DNA from: Ceraceosorus guamensis | Lineage: Eukaryota > Basidiomycota > Exobasidiomycetes > Ceraceosorales > Ceraceosoraceae | DNA: 64,000 nucleotides | Direction: 5' to 3' | Assembly (NCBI RefSeq): GCF_003144195.1 | Contig: NW_020290000.1 | Span: 496,001 to 560,000, forward strand | Shown: positions 9,715-21,755 of the stretch, piece after piece | Numbering within the stretch: position 1 is the first letter of the stretch | How the letters are laid out: every line of letters begins with the position of its first letter | Notes under the pieces: model-generated | Told to the model about the DNA's origin: nothing | The model's input: the letters and a program-made list of their open reading frames with translations, nothing else | Databases searched by the model: none | Made by a program: the position numbers and the translations under genes

Positions 9715-12415
9715 TCACTTTTTGGAGCGATAAAGGACTGGTGGTATTGCAAGGTCAAAAAGTCAGCAAATCGCTACATCTGCAATGTTTGAGAAAGCTG
9801 CTACTTCACTCACGGATATACGCCACCGAGTCTGAGATTGACACGTGGCAGTCATCCGCGCGCACGTCAGTCGTAATCTGAGTCACGCACCTAAGTTCGA
9901 TCAGAACTCACCTTCGCCTCCACCGTCAAGCGCTCGGATCTTATCCTTGCTGACCGTGGAGACTCTATCGTCGTCAAACTTTTTTCATCACTATAGTCAG
10001 CAGCGATCTTTGCTTGCCAAGCAAGAGCATGTCGACTGCGAGCTCGCACTCACTTTGTACCATTCTTGCTCGTCTGGCTTTTCCGTGATTCGTTGCAACG
10101 CCTCCTCGTCGCTCTCAAGATCCTTCCTGACCCAGCTGATGTAGTGTCCGGCATCGGCAGCCGCACCTTTGTGCGTGACCACTCCGACCAGCTCGTACAA
10201 GCCTGAGTAGTTACATCCAGTGTCCTTGGCCAAATCGGGATGAACGCTCGCCTTGACATCCGCATCTTCTTTGGCTCTGAGCGCCCTTTCGTCTTCGTCC
10301 GACAACGCTTGTCCGGGCTGGGACTTGGCGTCCACGGCGCCTGTACTAGAAGCGTTGCCCATCCTTTCCTCCGTCTGGTCCGTCGCACGAGGGTCAGATG
10401 AGATGGGCGCGTCGATTCCTCCGCTCGTAGCAGTGCCAAGGGACGCTGGATCAGCATTCTTGGCTGCGTCACTCTTGACGTCCTTTTCTCTCTGTGCTTT
10501 TGCTTTGCGCCGATTCTTTGCTCGCTCGTCTCTGTCCTTCTCTACACTCAAAATCTTCGCATGCGCAGGCGCGATCTTCTCTTTCAGTGCGCCCGAGAGG
10601 AAAGGGGTCACATCCAAATCGAATGGGAATTTGACCTTGCGCATGATTTTTGTTTTCCTGCGCGCAAGCGGGGCAGATCATCAGTGTTGCTTCGACGTGG
10701 CTTATTTCAACGGCCCTCTTCCACGTACTTGTTGATATCACGCCTCCAGTAGAACCTCACGAAGTGGGTGGTGAGGTACGCTGGCAATCGATCAACGCGA
10801 CGTACTTCGTCATACACAGCTGTGCGACCCAAAGTGTCCGAATGTTTCTCGAGCTGCTGGTTCAACGACTGCACGGGTAGCGAGATAGATTGACGAGCGA
10901 GTGAGCACGTACGTGGTCAAGCTTTCAGAGTCAAGTTGCGCATCAACTCACGTCCAAGATTCCAGAAGTCATTTCGTTAGTGCTTGACGAGATGTTGCAT
11001 TGCAGCACTGAGAACGGTTCCTCGCCGTATGTTGGCTCTTCAGACGCTGCCTCAGCGGTGGACCGTCTATCAATGCGTGTCAGGAGCGATGTGAGGCGGG
11101 TCAGTGACAAATCGCGGCAATTGCGCTGCCGGCAGCTCAAGTGTCCACATTCCGCCTGGGCAAAGTATCGCCAAGCACTCACTTGACAGTGATCCTGCCG
11201 GTCATGAATTGCTCAACGAATTTTGTGTTTCCACCAGAGGTGGAGCCCCCCGCAGATGAGGCGGGCAGGCCGCCTAGCGAAGCTTGCAGAGCATTCAGGA
11301 TGCGTACCCATACTTCTTCAGCGTCCTGCTGAGCATAGCCGCCGCCGCCCATGCCAGGCTGCGATGATTGAGCCATCTCTGCGAACTGTGGAGCAACTTG
11401 TCGGAGAATCTACAGGCTCGAGGTTCCGGATAGGATTTTTCAGGCCTATGTGGGCATAGAAAAAGCCGCAGAAGACGAGAAGACTGACCGACAAGAAAGC
11501 TAGGGGAGGAAAAGCTTCGGTCGTGGAGCCCATAGCTTTATACAGCTCCCTCAAAGCAGCAGTCAAATTTGATTCGCCATCGACGCCTCCCATGCCCGGT
11601 GCGAAGCTTCAAAGGATGAAGAGCATAAGCCTTGATCTCAGCATTGACCAACCCCCGCCACTCACTTGTTGAGCGCCAATTGCAGTTCGGGGACCGCCCT
11701 CAGCACTTGCAAGGTCGAATTTAGATAGCAAGTGTTGCCAAGATTTGTAAGACCGGCCTTGGTCCGCGTCTACAGGCACGGGGAGAGCACTGAGGTGAGC
11801 AAGTGGACTCTACGGCGCGCACGCTTTCACTGTCACCGCTCACCGCCTTTGCCAACTCAGAATCGTCCATGTCTTCGATGAAGGTGATGTTCATCTTTGG
11901 CGCTGAGGGTAGCGGTCCGGCGGTGCCAAGCAGCATAAACGTCTGTCCCTGCGTAAATGATTCAGATAAGAGCGGTCGAAAGCTCAGCATGACCATGTGA
12001 TGCTCGAACACAATATCCTTGATAGCCTTGCGAAGCTTCGCACTCACCGGCTTTGCCGACAATTTCGTCATGTCCGCATCGTCCTGTGGAAGCGCATCAG
12101 AAAATCAGCGATTCCTGCTCGCCAAGGAAGCATGTGGCGACATCACTGAATTGGAAACTGACCTTGAGCATGCCGCCCTTGATCATGACCTTCTGTCTGT
12201 CCAATGGCACCCCAGTCTTCTGGTAGATGGCGTCCTTGAAGGCCGAGGCGGGCGAGCTCGGGTCCAGCGTGACATCATGCTGTGGTGTGCAGCGCTCGTA
12301 AAGGTAGATGAGCATATGCACCAGGATAGCACAACACTCACCCTTGCCCCTCCATCGTCTTCTGACTCACCACGACGCCATTGTGCTTAACCTTTACGCT
12401 GACTGCTGAACTCAT
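9715..12415 (-). CDS. UBP6: Proteasome-associated ubiquitin hydrolase Ubp6/USP14
   Basis: The enzyme removes ubiquitin chains from substrates docked at the 26S proteasome. Thirteen exons keep phase: 12371-12415, 12163-12279, 12048-12083, 11844-11948, 11666-11769, 11489-11606, 11183-11409, 10952-11066, 10729-10868, 10054-10657, 9912-9978, 9814-9831 and 9715-9737, giving 572 residues. Residues 1-75 are a ubiquitin-like domain that docks on the proteasome. The cysteine box GLTNLGNTCYLNSTLQVL gives catalytic C115. LQCNISSSTNEMTSGILD and RFYWRRDINKKTKI are family landmarks, and the histidine box GHYISWV gives H507. The protein ends DSVAYILLYRSKK, the family's usual last strand. A Lys/Glu-rich insert of over 100 residues sits between the ubiquitin-contact region and the histidine box. 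The penultimate exon has only 18 nt and the final coding exon 23 nt. The gene is divergent from VPS72. Confidence 0.95.
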
Positions 12416-12988
12416 CTTGGGCATTTGCGGATGTGTGTATATGCGTGCGGGGGGCGTGCTGCTACGCTGAGGAGTCTTGTTCCAGCTCGTATCGAGCGAT
12501 TGATACTCCGCGCGGGGTACTTGTTCGACGGACCTTGAGCGTCACCAGCTCGGGATTGGTCTGAGTTACAAGTCTGGGAGATGGTGGCATGAGGGCTGGT
12601 CGCTGGTTAAGCGTATAGTGGGCAGCTTGGCGTGCGCAACACAACCGCAGGCAAAGATGATGACGCGCACCTCCTTCTTGTTGAGGGCGGCGAGGGCGCG
12701 TGCGTGCGGCCGTGCGAGGTGCGGTGAGCGATGCACGTGACGATCGTTTCCGAGGAGCGTTTCATATACCCTCGACAAACAAACGACTTGCCTACTCAAG
12801 ACAAGTCGATCTGAGAGCAGGCGTTCTCAGGTATCCTCGGCGCAATCTCACCTCGGCTCTCGACTCATGACTGTCGTCGTCCGTTTGAACAGCAAGCGTC
12901 GCTAATCCGACCCTTGCTGTGCTCTTCTGCTGGCCGTTCGAGCCCGCTCACGCTCACCTCGCTCAGGTGCGCCCGTGTTGGAGGGAAG
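12416..12988. promoter_or_regulatory. Shared promoter region UBP6/VPS72
   Basis: These 573 bp separate the start codons of two divergent genes, so both promoters must lie here. No TATA box or known operator stands out. A GGTGGCAT word near 12585 resembles, but does not match, the proteasome-gene element GGTGGCAAA. Confidence 0.45.
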
Positions 12989-15112
12989 ATGGCACGCAGC
13001 ATTCCTCGCGCCTCCAGCGCTTCCGAGGATGAAGGCGATCAGGTCTTTCCCGAAGCTTTGGCAACGGGACGATCTAAGCGCTCCACGGCGGGCAATCGGT
13101 GAGTCACTGTGTAAGGTGCTGCGTGCTTCTACTCGTGAGCTTACAAGCTCTGACATTTGGTGTTGCCCTCAGCATGCGAGCGCTTCTGGACCAGGAGTTT
13201 GAGGAGGAGGAAGGCTTCTCGGGCAATGAAGATGATGTAGAGTTCGAGGAGAAGTTGGATGAGGTGGACATTATAGACTCAGACTTCGACAAGTCGAGCT
13301 CTGACGAGGATGCTGGCTCGGAAGATGACGAGGAAGGGGAGAAACAATTGTTGGAGGAGGAGAATGCTGCTGCGAAGAGGAGCAAGGTGAGCGCGCTCTT
13401 TGGAAACTCGTGGGCTAAAACCACGGCGTAATGGAGGAGGGTGGCAGAGTAAGCGCAGTAGCCAACTCAATGCCACGCTCGACCTTATCCTTCTCACAGT
13501 CCAGCAAAGGGAAGGTCGGATCAAGCCGAGCAAGGGCGAGACCTGCGCCGCCTGCCATCGCCGCGTTTCGTCCTTCTAACGGTAAGCCTCCTCCGTCCGC
13601 CTTGATGTCGGTCGAGCAGCAGGATGAAGGGCAAATCGAGTCCAGGGCTTCCAAGCGCATCTCATTCGCGCCCGTGCCTCCTGGTGGAGAAGGGAGTGGC
13701 CCATCGTCCAACGGCCCACGAAGCCTTTCTGCTTCAGGCTCGCAAAGATCCAGCAATCGTCGAGCCACGATGCGGGTAGCTGCTGAAGTGCAGCAGCGCT
13801 TGAAGAGCGAAGAGGCTAAAAGGGCATCACAGCCTGTGAAACAAGCGCCGCGCAAGCGTGCACGATTGACGCAAGATGCGTTGATTGCGCAAGCTCTGGA
13901 GGTGGAAGATGTGAATCGAGAATCTTTGAGAAAATTTTTGGACCAGGAAGAAGAGAGGAGAGCTAGGGATAGGAGACTAGTACCGAAGACGATCGAAGGG
14001 CCGTATGTCAGATGGCACTCCATCTCGATGGCGGAAGGTCAGCCACCCTCCATTACCGTCATCGAGCCAACAATGGCATCTAGCAAGAGCGAAAATCATA
14101 CGTCGGCCTTGTCGGCGCTTCGTCTGCCTCTGACCCAGGACCCTGTCTTTGCAGATCGAGCGGCTCGGGCAGCAGAGGTGTCCGGCACATCTAAAGATGA
14201 AACGGCAGAACAGTCGGCTGACAGGGCGGGTCAGCCGACCAAGAAGTTCTCTCGCACTCTGCTCTCCTTGCGGGGATTGCCGGAAGAGTCCACATGGGTG
14301 GACGAGTTTCGACTCTTGCTGGGCGATCATTGCCAATGGGACGCTCTGCCCGTTGTGCCAGCTCGAAATCGACCACTCAGGCCTCGTCAAAGCACTTGTC
14401 CAATTACAGGCCTACCAGCCGTCTACAGAGACCCGAGAACGGGCACACCGTTTGCGACGTGCGAAGCGTACGAAGTTATTGGTCAGCTGCTGGATCATAG
14501 ATATGCGTGGACAGGATCAGGCGCGAGGGAACGACAGACGAGCTCTGGAAACGGAGCGGCGCATGAAGCGTTTGCGATGGGATGCTACGTAAATGCGCTC
14601 GATGACGAAGGTGCAGACGGCTCGTTCAGGCGAGCGGCGGAGGCAGCAGGAAGACCTATGGTCACGGCAATGGACCACGCATCAACCAACGCAAGCACGC
14701 AGATGCTGGGCGGTGCAAGCGCAAGCACAAGCACGATCGATAGCAAAGCTCCATCGCAAGCGCAAGCCCAATCACGCGCGACCGACCTGCGCAAAGATGA
14801 GAGTGCAAGCCCGGCTAGCAAGAGTGCGCCGCGTAAACCTCATCGCCGTGCGCCTACTTGGACGATCGTCAAGGACGACCAAGCGCCAGCACCAGGGGAC
14901 GAATTATCCGTGCTAGCTGCTGCCCAAGCTGTGAGTATAGGCCCCTCTCTCTCCTCTCTCGCGGTTAGCGAATCGTCGATGGAAGACTGAATAGTTGACA
15001 CTGTCTTGCGAATCATGCGCAACGTTGTGGTTAGCTGCCTGAAGGCTCTACGCGCTCAGGTGGAAGACGCGTCCATTCGGCGCCCCGTTCCTCAGCATCT
15101 GCTCATCCATGA
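12989..15112 (+). CDS. VPS72: SWR1-complex subunit Vps72/Swc2 (YL1 family)
   Basis: The protein is the histone H2A.Z-H2B binding subunit of the SWR1 chromatin remodeller in the nucleus. Exons are 12989-13098, 13173-13386, 13500-14930 and probably 15035-15112. The N-terminal YL1 region shows RSKRSTAGNRMRALLDQE followed by an acidic block (EEEEGFSGNEDDVEFEE), which binds the histone dimer. A basic region rich in Arg/Lys follows near residues 205-270. The YL1_C domain is clear around residue 400 (STCPITGLPAVYRDP, then TCEAYEVIGQLLDHRYAW). The 3' end has two readings: reading through gives a stop at 14990, while splicing GTGAGTATAG (14931) to TTAG (15034) gives the tail LPEGSTRSGGRR and a stop at 15112. 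I prefer the spliced form because the tail looks more protein-like, but cannot prove it. Confidence 0.87.
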
Positions 15113-15307
15113 GGAACACACGTTCTGTGTCACGCAAACGATTCACGTGTAATTGTAACAACGCTGTCATCCACCCAATCGAATGCGGAATCGAAGCAGA
15201 AGTACGGGTTGCGTGTGACCTCAGACGACAGCACAGCGCGGCTGCAAATCTATTTTACTTGTGGGTGATGGTATAGCAAAAGGATGTATAATTGACGAGC
15301 ACTGATA

Positions 15308-17128
15308 TCAACGACCAGCGTCATCTCGTCGTTGCTCTTGTGAAGCTCCCAGTTCTTCGTCTTGGCTCGAGTCCGTTCCTTTGCTCGAATGCTCAGGGAG
15401 TGGCACATCTTCGATAGCAAAGCTGCCCAGCAGCACAACGACAGTTGCGCCTAGGATGAAGACAAAAGCCGATCTCAAAGCGATCATGTAGGCTTCTCTT
15501 GCTTGTTCTCGGATCTCTGGTTCTAGCGTGGGTATGATGCTGGACTGGTGCCTGATAGCATCGATGATCTGGGCAGAGTGTGGGCCTCGAATGCGTCTTT
15601 TCAACTCGTTGGCCAGGACGGATTGAAGGATTGCTCCCGAGACCGCGACGCCTACGACTTGACCCGATGTTCGGAAGAGGTAAGAGATGCCTGTGGCTAC
15701 TGCAATATCGGACCTGCTGACGCTGTTGATGAGCGCAATGAGGGTGCATGTCAACACTCCACAAGTACCGAAACCCAGAGGCGCGATGGCCACCCAGGTG
15801 ATCCATTCTGGCGTGCTGGGTGTAAAGGCTGCAATGATGCCTGATCCCACCACCATCAACGCAGCATTCAACAAGTTGTACATCCAATACACCCCTCTCC
15901 AACGCATGTACAGTCCAGCCAGGACTGAGCTGATGCTCAGACTGACAGAGTACGGCATTTGGTGAAGACCTGCTTGAGAGGCTGATTGCAGCTTGACCGC
16001 TTGAAAGTAGAGAGGATAGTTGTAGAGTAGGCCAAAGGAGGATATGGCCAGCGCAAAGTTGGTCAGAGATACGCTCGCTGCTGTTCTCTGCGTGAGCAGA
16101 CGAAGAGGCAAGATGGGTTTGGACGCGATGCGATGTTCCACAAAGATGAATGCTACGCTGCCGAGCGAGCCCAACACCAGAGCGAGCCATACCTGCATAT
16201 CTTTGAGCGTGCGATCCTCCGCGCTTAGGCTGCTCAGTGCAAAGAGCGTGGATCCGACAGAGAGTACGAGGAAGAAGGAGCCCAAGAAATCGATTTGGCG
16301 CAATTTGAACGCGAGGCTCGGTGACAGTTGTTGGAGCTGGTCCGCATCGGCTGCTGTGGTCGCCAGTGACATGTTGACCGAATGCCTGTGTTTATCAAAG
16401 TCGACGAGGAAGGAAGTCAAGAGAGCGAGGCAGAGGATGGGAACTTGAAGATTGAAAGCTGCTCTCCAACCCAGCTTGTCGTTTGCCAATCCACCAATCG
16501 GTCCTCCCAGTCCGCTTCCCAGACCGAATATGATGTTGGTGAGACCTTGCATCAAGCCTCTGCTGCGAAGAGGTATGACATCGCTCATCACCGTGCTCGT
16601 CACCACTGTCAATCCGCCCCCTCCAGCTCCTGCCAATGCTCTAAAGGCGATGAGCGCATTCATGCTTCCCGCGAGTCCGCACCCCAACGTTCCTACGGTG
16701 AAGAACGTCAAGCCGAGTAGCATGGAGATCCTCCTTCCCAATATGTCGCATAATCTACCATAGATGGGGGCAAAGCAGCATACTGATAAGAGGTAGGATG
16801 TGCCTAACCACGAGGAACGCTCGGATGCGCCAAAAGAAGAGGCGATGGAGGACACTAGCACAGCTACGATGGTGCTGTCTAGCGCTGCTGCAAAGACGGG
16901 CACCCAAATGACAAAGAGGATGGGCAAGAGGATTCGGTATGGCGGGAATGGAACATCGCCTTGCTGATGATGACGCTGCTGCTGCTGCTGCTGCGTGCGT
17001 GTTGCGCTACCAGAGCTGCTTCCGGATTCCCGCGGTGGTTGTGCCGTTGTGACATCTTCTTGTGCTCTGTGATCTCTCAGCAATGGCGTTTGCTCATGCG
17101 CCGCGGGCCTCGTGCTGGTGGACGCCAT
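15308..17128 (-). CDS. MFS transporter, DHA2 type, probably vacuolar amino-acid/drug carrier
   Basis: This 606-residue protein comes from a single exon, unusual among its intron-rich neighbours. I start it at the ATG at 17128 (MASTSTRPAAHEQTPLL); an in-frame ATG 43 codons upstream is less likely. A polar N-terminus with a Gln run precedes about 14 hydrophobic segments. Motif A appears as GRLCDILGRR between segments 2 and 3, and the DHA2 motif-C-like stretch GLGSGLGGPIGG follows segment 5. The acidic leucine signal EQTPLL near the N-terminus resembles vacuolar sorting signals of fungal Vba/Fnx carriers, which move basic amino acids into the vacuole. The substrate cannot be deduced. Its stop is only 195 bp from the VPS72 stop. 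Confidence 0.88.
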   Translation of the reverse strand: MASTSTRPAAHEQTPLLRDHRAQEDVTTAQPPRESGSSSGSATRTQQQQQQRHHQQGDVPFPPYRILLPILFVIWVPVFAAALDSTIVAVLVSSIASSFGASERSSWLGTSYLLSVCCFAPIYGRLCDILGRRISMLLGLTFFTVGTLGCGLAGSMNALIAFRALAGAGGGGLTVVTSTVMSDVIPLRSRGLMQGLTNIIFGLGSGLGGPIGGLANDKLGWRAAFNLQVPILCLALLTSFLVDFDKHRHSVNMSLATTAADADQLQQLSPSLAFKLRQIDFLGSFFLVLSVGSTLFALSSLSAEDRTLKDMQVWLALVLGSLGSVAFIFVEHRIASKPILPLRLLTQRTAASVSLTNFALAISSFGLLYNYPLYFQAVKLQSASQAGLHQMPYSVSLSISSVLAGLYMRWRGVYWMYNLLNAALMVVGSGIIAAFTPSTPEWITWVAIAPLGFGTCGVLTCTLIALINSVSRSDIAVATGISYLFRTSGQVVGVAVSGAILQSVLANELKRRIRGPHSAQIIDAIRHQSSIIPTLEPEIREQAREAYMIALRSAFVFILGATVVVLLGSFAIEDVPLPEHSSKGTDSSQDEELGASQEQRRDDAGR

Positions 17129-18129
17129 CGTGTGCTGAGAGCTCGCTTTGCAGCTTGCGAGGGCGGGCGTTAGGAAGAGGACAAGGCTCGCGGAGTGACT
17201 TTCCAGGTCCAAGAGCTTCAAGTCAAGTCTCGAGTCTGAGCAGCGATCCAGGCACAAATGCCTGCTGTGACTTTCGACTCAAGACTTCAGGACCCGCTTC
17301 GACCTTCGACGACACACGTGACGGTGATTCCAGCCCGCCGGCTTGCGCCATGCAGTTTGGAGTCAGAGTCGTGAGTGAGTCTTGAGTCGTGAGATTACTT
17401 GTCCGCGGCTAAACTTCTCAGCATGCAGCAGGATCGAGGGCGGCTCGGATTCCGTTCCGCCGCGCAGGCACGCAAAATTAATTGCCCGCATGCTATCTGC
17501 TGCTGCTGCTGCTGCTGCTGCTGCACGCGCTCGATTTACGTTCGTTCGCAGAGGATAAGCGCATACAATCTCACCGATGCAGTCACAGCAATCAGAATTA
17601 AGGGATTCGATTCGCAGTGAGTGAGTCCCTCCGTTGAAGGGTGAGCGTGGGAGGCGAGGGAAAAAAAGGTCAGAGCGAAGTCGCTAGCCGCAAGTGCGGT
17701 CGTCAAAGCTTACATAGACTCGCCACTCATACATTCTGGGTCGAGTCGCAAGTCAGGCGCACTGCTCTCCTGTCAACTCGGGCTTTGTGACCGCCACCTG
17801 CCAGGTTTTAACGCCGACAAAGTCACCTCAAAGGCTGCTGCTCGCTCGAGCACCAGTCGCAGTCTAGGCGGGCAGCCCCACTGGATCTCGATCGGCGGAT
17901 CCATGACTCCATCCCACATCTTGGTAAGTCCTTCGTGCTCGCGCGGCTCCTGACGACTTGCGTGCCGTGCCAGTCACGAGTCCAACAATCGAGAGTTGCG
18001 CGAGATGCTGACAAGGCGTAGCATCTCGCGCCAGTTGCAATCAGCCAGCCGCAATCGACACTTTTGAAGTTTTCGACTCTGTGTAGCTTCGTCCCTCTGG
18101 GCTCCATCTAGGCTCCCGGCGCTGTGAGG
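17129..18129. promoter_or_regulatory. Shared promoter region MFS/AMD1
   Basis: About 1 kb separates two divergent starts. It contains a (CTG)9 run at 17497-17523, a pair of GAGTCGTGAG words near 17369-17393, and no credible coding frame. Confidence 0.45.
17497..17523 (+). repeat. (CTG)9 microsatellite
   Basis: Nine uninterrupted CTG units lie in the MFS/AMD1 intergenic region and are not part of any supported exon. Confidence 0.85.
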
Positions 18130-21100
18130 ATGAGTGGGCACTCGTCTGCTCCCGAGACTGCGAGCTCGCGCACTGGTCAGCACAATGGCACTCTGCACGG
18201 AAGAGCATCCGGCATCTCCGACGGCAGCTCTGGCAGCAGCGACGCCCCAGTCAGACCGGCGTATCCGAGTCAAAGCTCCTCCTTCGCCTCTACCCTGGGC
18301 GAACAAGCTCTGCGCTCCTCACTTTCTAGCGGGGAGAATAGCGCCGAGATCACACCTATCCACTCTGGTAGGGCAAGTCCTCAATTCATAAGAAGGTCCA
18401 TCAAGGATAACCCCCTGGATCTGTCCACTCCCCCCATATCGAGGAGTTTGCAGAGCTTTTATGATGAGACCGACGAGAGACAGAGGCTGGAAGTGGAGAG
18501 TCAGGTCTATAAAGGGCGAGCGGCTGAAGTCGACAGCTTTTCTGCAGCCTCGAACGGCGGCGCCGGTCTTGATGTGGGAGAGAAAGGAGGGCAAGCTTCT
18601 GGGACAAGCTCGATGGATGTCTTCACGGCCGATGTGGGGCACCCCAGAATGTCAGGTGGACAGGATGACTCATCCAGCACGGCGCAACAGCCGAGAGGCA
18701 CAGCAGGTGCAAGCGCTGGACAGGCAACTCCTTCATCGTATCGGGCAGCTAATAATGCCATCGCAGCTTTGAAGCCTGCAGCCTCCGTAGCAGATGGTAC
18801 CGAGCAGCGTCTACGCCAAGCGGCAGGTTACGCATCTTCGCCTGCTGATGCTGCAGCTGCACTGGCAGGCCTAGGATCTACTTCAGCTTCCGGCACAAGC
18901 GCTGGTGCTGGTGCTGGTCTCCCTAGCTCCAATACGGACATGAGCAACGAGCTCGGCAGCCTGTATGCAAGGTTGCAGAGATGTCTGCAGCTCAGAGAAA
19001 AGTACATGAGTGTCAGTCTGCAATCTTGCTTGGAAGACAATCCGAAGAACTGGGATGCAGAGTACTGCGAGCAAATACAGAGCCGAGTTGATGGCGCCAA
19101 AATGAATGAAGCAAGCGCAGATGATAGCGAAAGGCAACCCAGATCCATCATCGTCGATGGTAGCGCGTCCGTACAGACGAGCAGTGAAGAAGGAGGCGTA
19201 CCTAGCAAACCTTGGCGCATATATCCGGCCCCTCCCCGTCCTCACTGGGAGCACTTTCATCCCGCACCCGCTTCGTCCTTTGTCTCTAGACCGCAACACA
19301 CCAGCGTCAATCCTTTGCCTCCTGCGCAACCTCCTGCCAGTCCTGCAAATGCTAAAGCGGCACAACAATTGCTAGAAGGAACTGGAGGCAAGCCGGGTGT
19401 ATTCAGGCGAGAGGATGTAAGATGCCCGGACCGGCACCTGACTGATGGTAAAGAAGTCAATTTCGAATTGGACTCTAGCGGTGTGTTCCAAGTGTGCGTG
19501 GAAAAGAGCAACCGAGAGGACAAAGCACAAGCGGAGGCTCAGCAGACCAAGCCCGAGTATTTATTCAACGTACCCACTGCGAGGGAGTATTTCAAAGATC
19601 TGGACTTTTTGCTCGGTGTCATCTCGGACGGACCGGTCAAGAGCTTTTGCTGGAGACGCATCAAGTATTTGGAACACAAGTGGCAGCTGTACTTTTTGCT
19701 CAACGAAGGGCAGGAGCTGAAGGCCATGAAGGCCGTCCCTCACAGGTGAACATGAACGATGAGAAAGGTCTGACCTGGATGCTGATCGGATCGTTTCGCA
19801 CCGCCTCGCAGAGACTTCTACAACGTGAGGAAAGTGGACACGCATGTTCATCACAGCGCAAGCATGAATCAGAAGCATCTCTTGCGCTTCATCAAGAGCA
19901 AGATCAAGAGGTATCCTGATGTGAGTCGCGAGTCGCCTTTTTGATGCCATCACTGATCCGCACTAAGACGTTTGCGCACTTTTGACACGACCACAGGACG
20001 TGGTCATCTATAGGGATGGCGCCAAATTGACACTACAGCAGGTGTTTGAGAGCTTGAACTTGACTGCGTACGACTTGTCCATCGACACGCTCGATATGCA
20101 CGCTCATCAGGATGCTTTCCATCGTGAGTCCGTGTCGGGACCTTCATTTCTGCTTGTCTAAGCTGTGTGACCCATGCACTGACCGCCACACTGCAATCTC
20201 TGCAGGCTTCGACAAATTTAACTTGAAGTATAATCCGATCGGAGAATCACGTCTGCGAGAGATTTTCCTGAAGACGGATAATCTGATCCAAGGTCGTTAC
20301 TTGGCCGAGATCACCAAGGAGCTGATGCAAGATTTGGAGCAGAGCAAGTATCAGATGGCCGAGTACAGGCTGAGCATCTATGGACGATCTGTCAGCGAGT
20401 GGGACAAGCTTGCAACGTGGATCGTGGAGAACAAATTGTTCAGCCCGAACGTAAGGTGGCTTATTCAGGTGCCGAGACTCTACGAGGTGTACAGAGGCCA
20501 AGGCACCATTCAGAATTTCGAGCAACTGTTGGACAGTAAGTCCTCCTGTTCCTACTGAGATATCAAAGCGCTCTCCTGACACGAGATTCCGCCTCCTGCC
20601 TCCTTACGCCCGCAGACATCTTCCGCCCCTTGTTCGAGGTGACACAGAACCCGAGCTCGCATCTCGCTCTGCACATCTTCCTCCAGCGAGTCGTAGGCTT
20701 TGACGTGGTGGATGACGAGAGTAAACCGGAACGGCGGGTACACCGCAAATTCCCGGTGCCCAAGTTGTGGGACTACAGAGAAAGTCCACCATACAATTAC
20801 TGGTGAGCCGATATGTTCCCGCACTGCGTGGCGTGGTTTCCATGACCATCGGTTGACGTTCGACTTGACACTTCCAGGCTGTACTACATGTACGCGAATA
20901 TGAGCAGTCTGAATCAGTGGCGTCGGATGCGAGGCTTCAGTAAGTCATGCGGGAGCCCAACGTTTTGCGCCTCATTTGCTGATGGTCGTTCATACGCCCG
21001 CGCGTCCTCAGACACGCTTGTATTAAGGCCGCATGCTGGCGAAGCTGGCGACACAGATCACATGGCGGCCACTTTCTTAACGTCGCAATCCATCAGTCAT

Positions 21101-21755
21101 GGGATCTTGCTTCGAAAGGTTCCGGCACTTCAGTATCTCTACTATGTGAGTGGCGAGAAAGTAACGAAGCGAGCATGGCGTCCCCCCCGACAGCTCAACG
21201 CACTCGCCGCACCGCGACTGGTTTGACAGCTGAAGCAAGTGGGCATGGCCATGTCGCCCTTGTCCAACAACGCGCTCTTTCTATCTTACGAACGCAACCC
21301 ATTCCCGTCCTTTTTGCGAATGGGCATGAACGTCTCCATCTCGACGGACGATCCCCTGCAATTCCACCTTTCCAAGGAGCCGCTTTTGGAAGAGTACAGC
21401 GTGGCGACGCAAATCTACAAATTGACGCCGGCGGACATGTGCGAGCTGGCACGAAATAGCGTGCTGCAGTCTGGCTGGGAGATGGAGCTCAAGAGGCACT
21501 GGTTGGGCACCCACTTTTACAAGTACGGTCCTAGCGGTAATTCGATGGCGAAGAGCAATGTCCCTGTGAGTTGTCAGCGCGTGCGCGTGCGCGTGCCGAG
21601 GCTGTATCGTTTGCTCATGATGCATCGGCATCGCAACCGCCCAACTCGCCATTCCCTTACAGGACATCCGGATGCGATACCGCGAAGATACTCTCAGAGA
21701 GGAGCTGGACCTGGTCTGTCAAAATGATACGCGCTCGGCGAGCCTTTCCTTGTGA
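18130..21755 (+). CDS. AMD1: AMP deaminase
   Basis: The enzyme deaminates AMP to IMP in the cytosolic purine nucleotide cycle. Nine exons keep phase: 18130-19745, 19812-19920, 19997-20123, 20206-20535, 20616-20802, 20878-20939, 21012-21145, 21230-21565 and 21663-21755, giving 997 residues. Residues 1 to about 270 are low-complexity regulatory sequence. The first zinc-binding motif is [19 protein letters not shown], with H550 and H552. Substrate and zinc residues lie in [10 protein letters not shown], with D895 and D896. Other landmarks are [19 protein letters not shown] and [12 protein letters not shown]. The C-terminus [18 protein letters not shown] closes the TIM barrel as in the family. 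The gene is convergent with CLA4. Confidence 0.96.

Noticed and set aside
13387-13499. Extension of VPS72 exon 2 through its short open frame
   Set aside because: The read-through stops within 50 bases (VSALFGNSWAKTTA), while the GTGAGC...CACAG intron joins the YL1 N-terminal region in phase to the exon carrying the rest of the protein.
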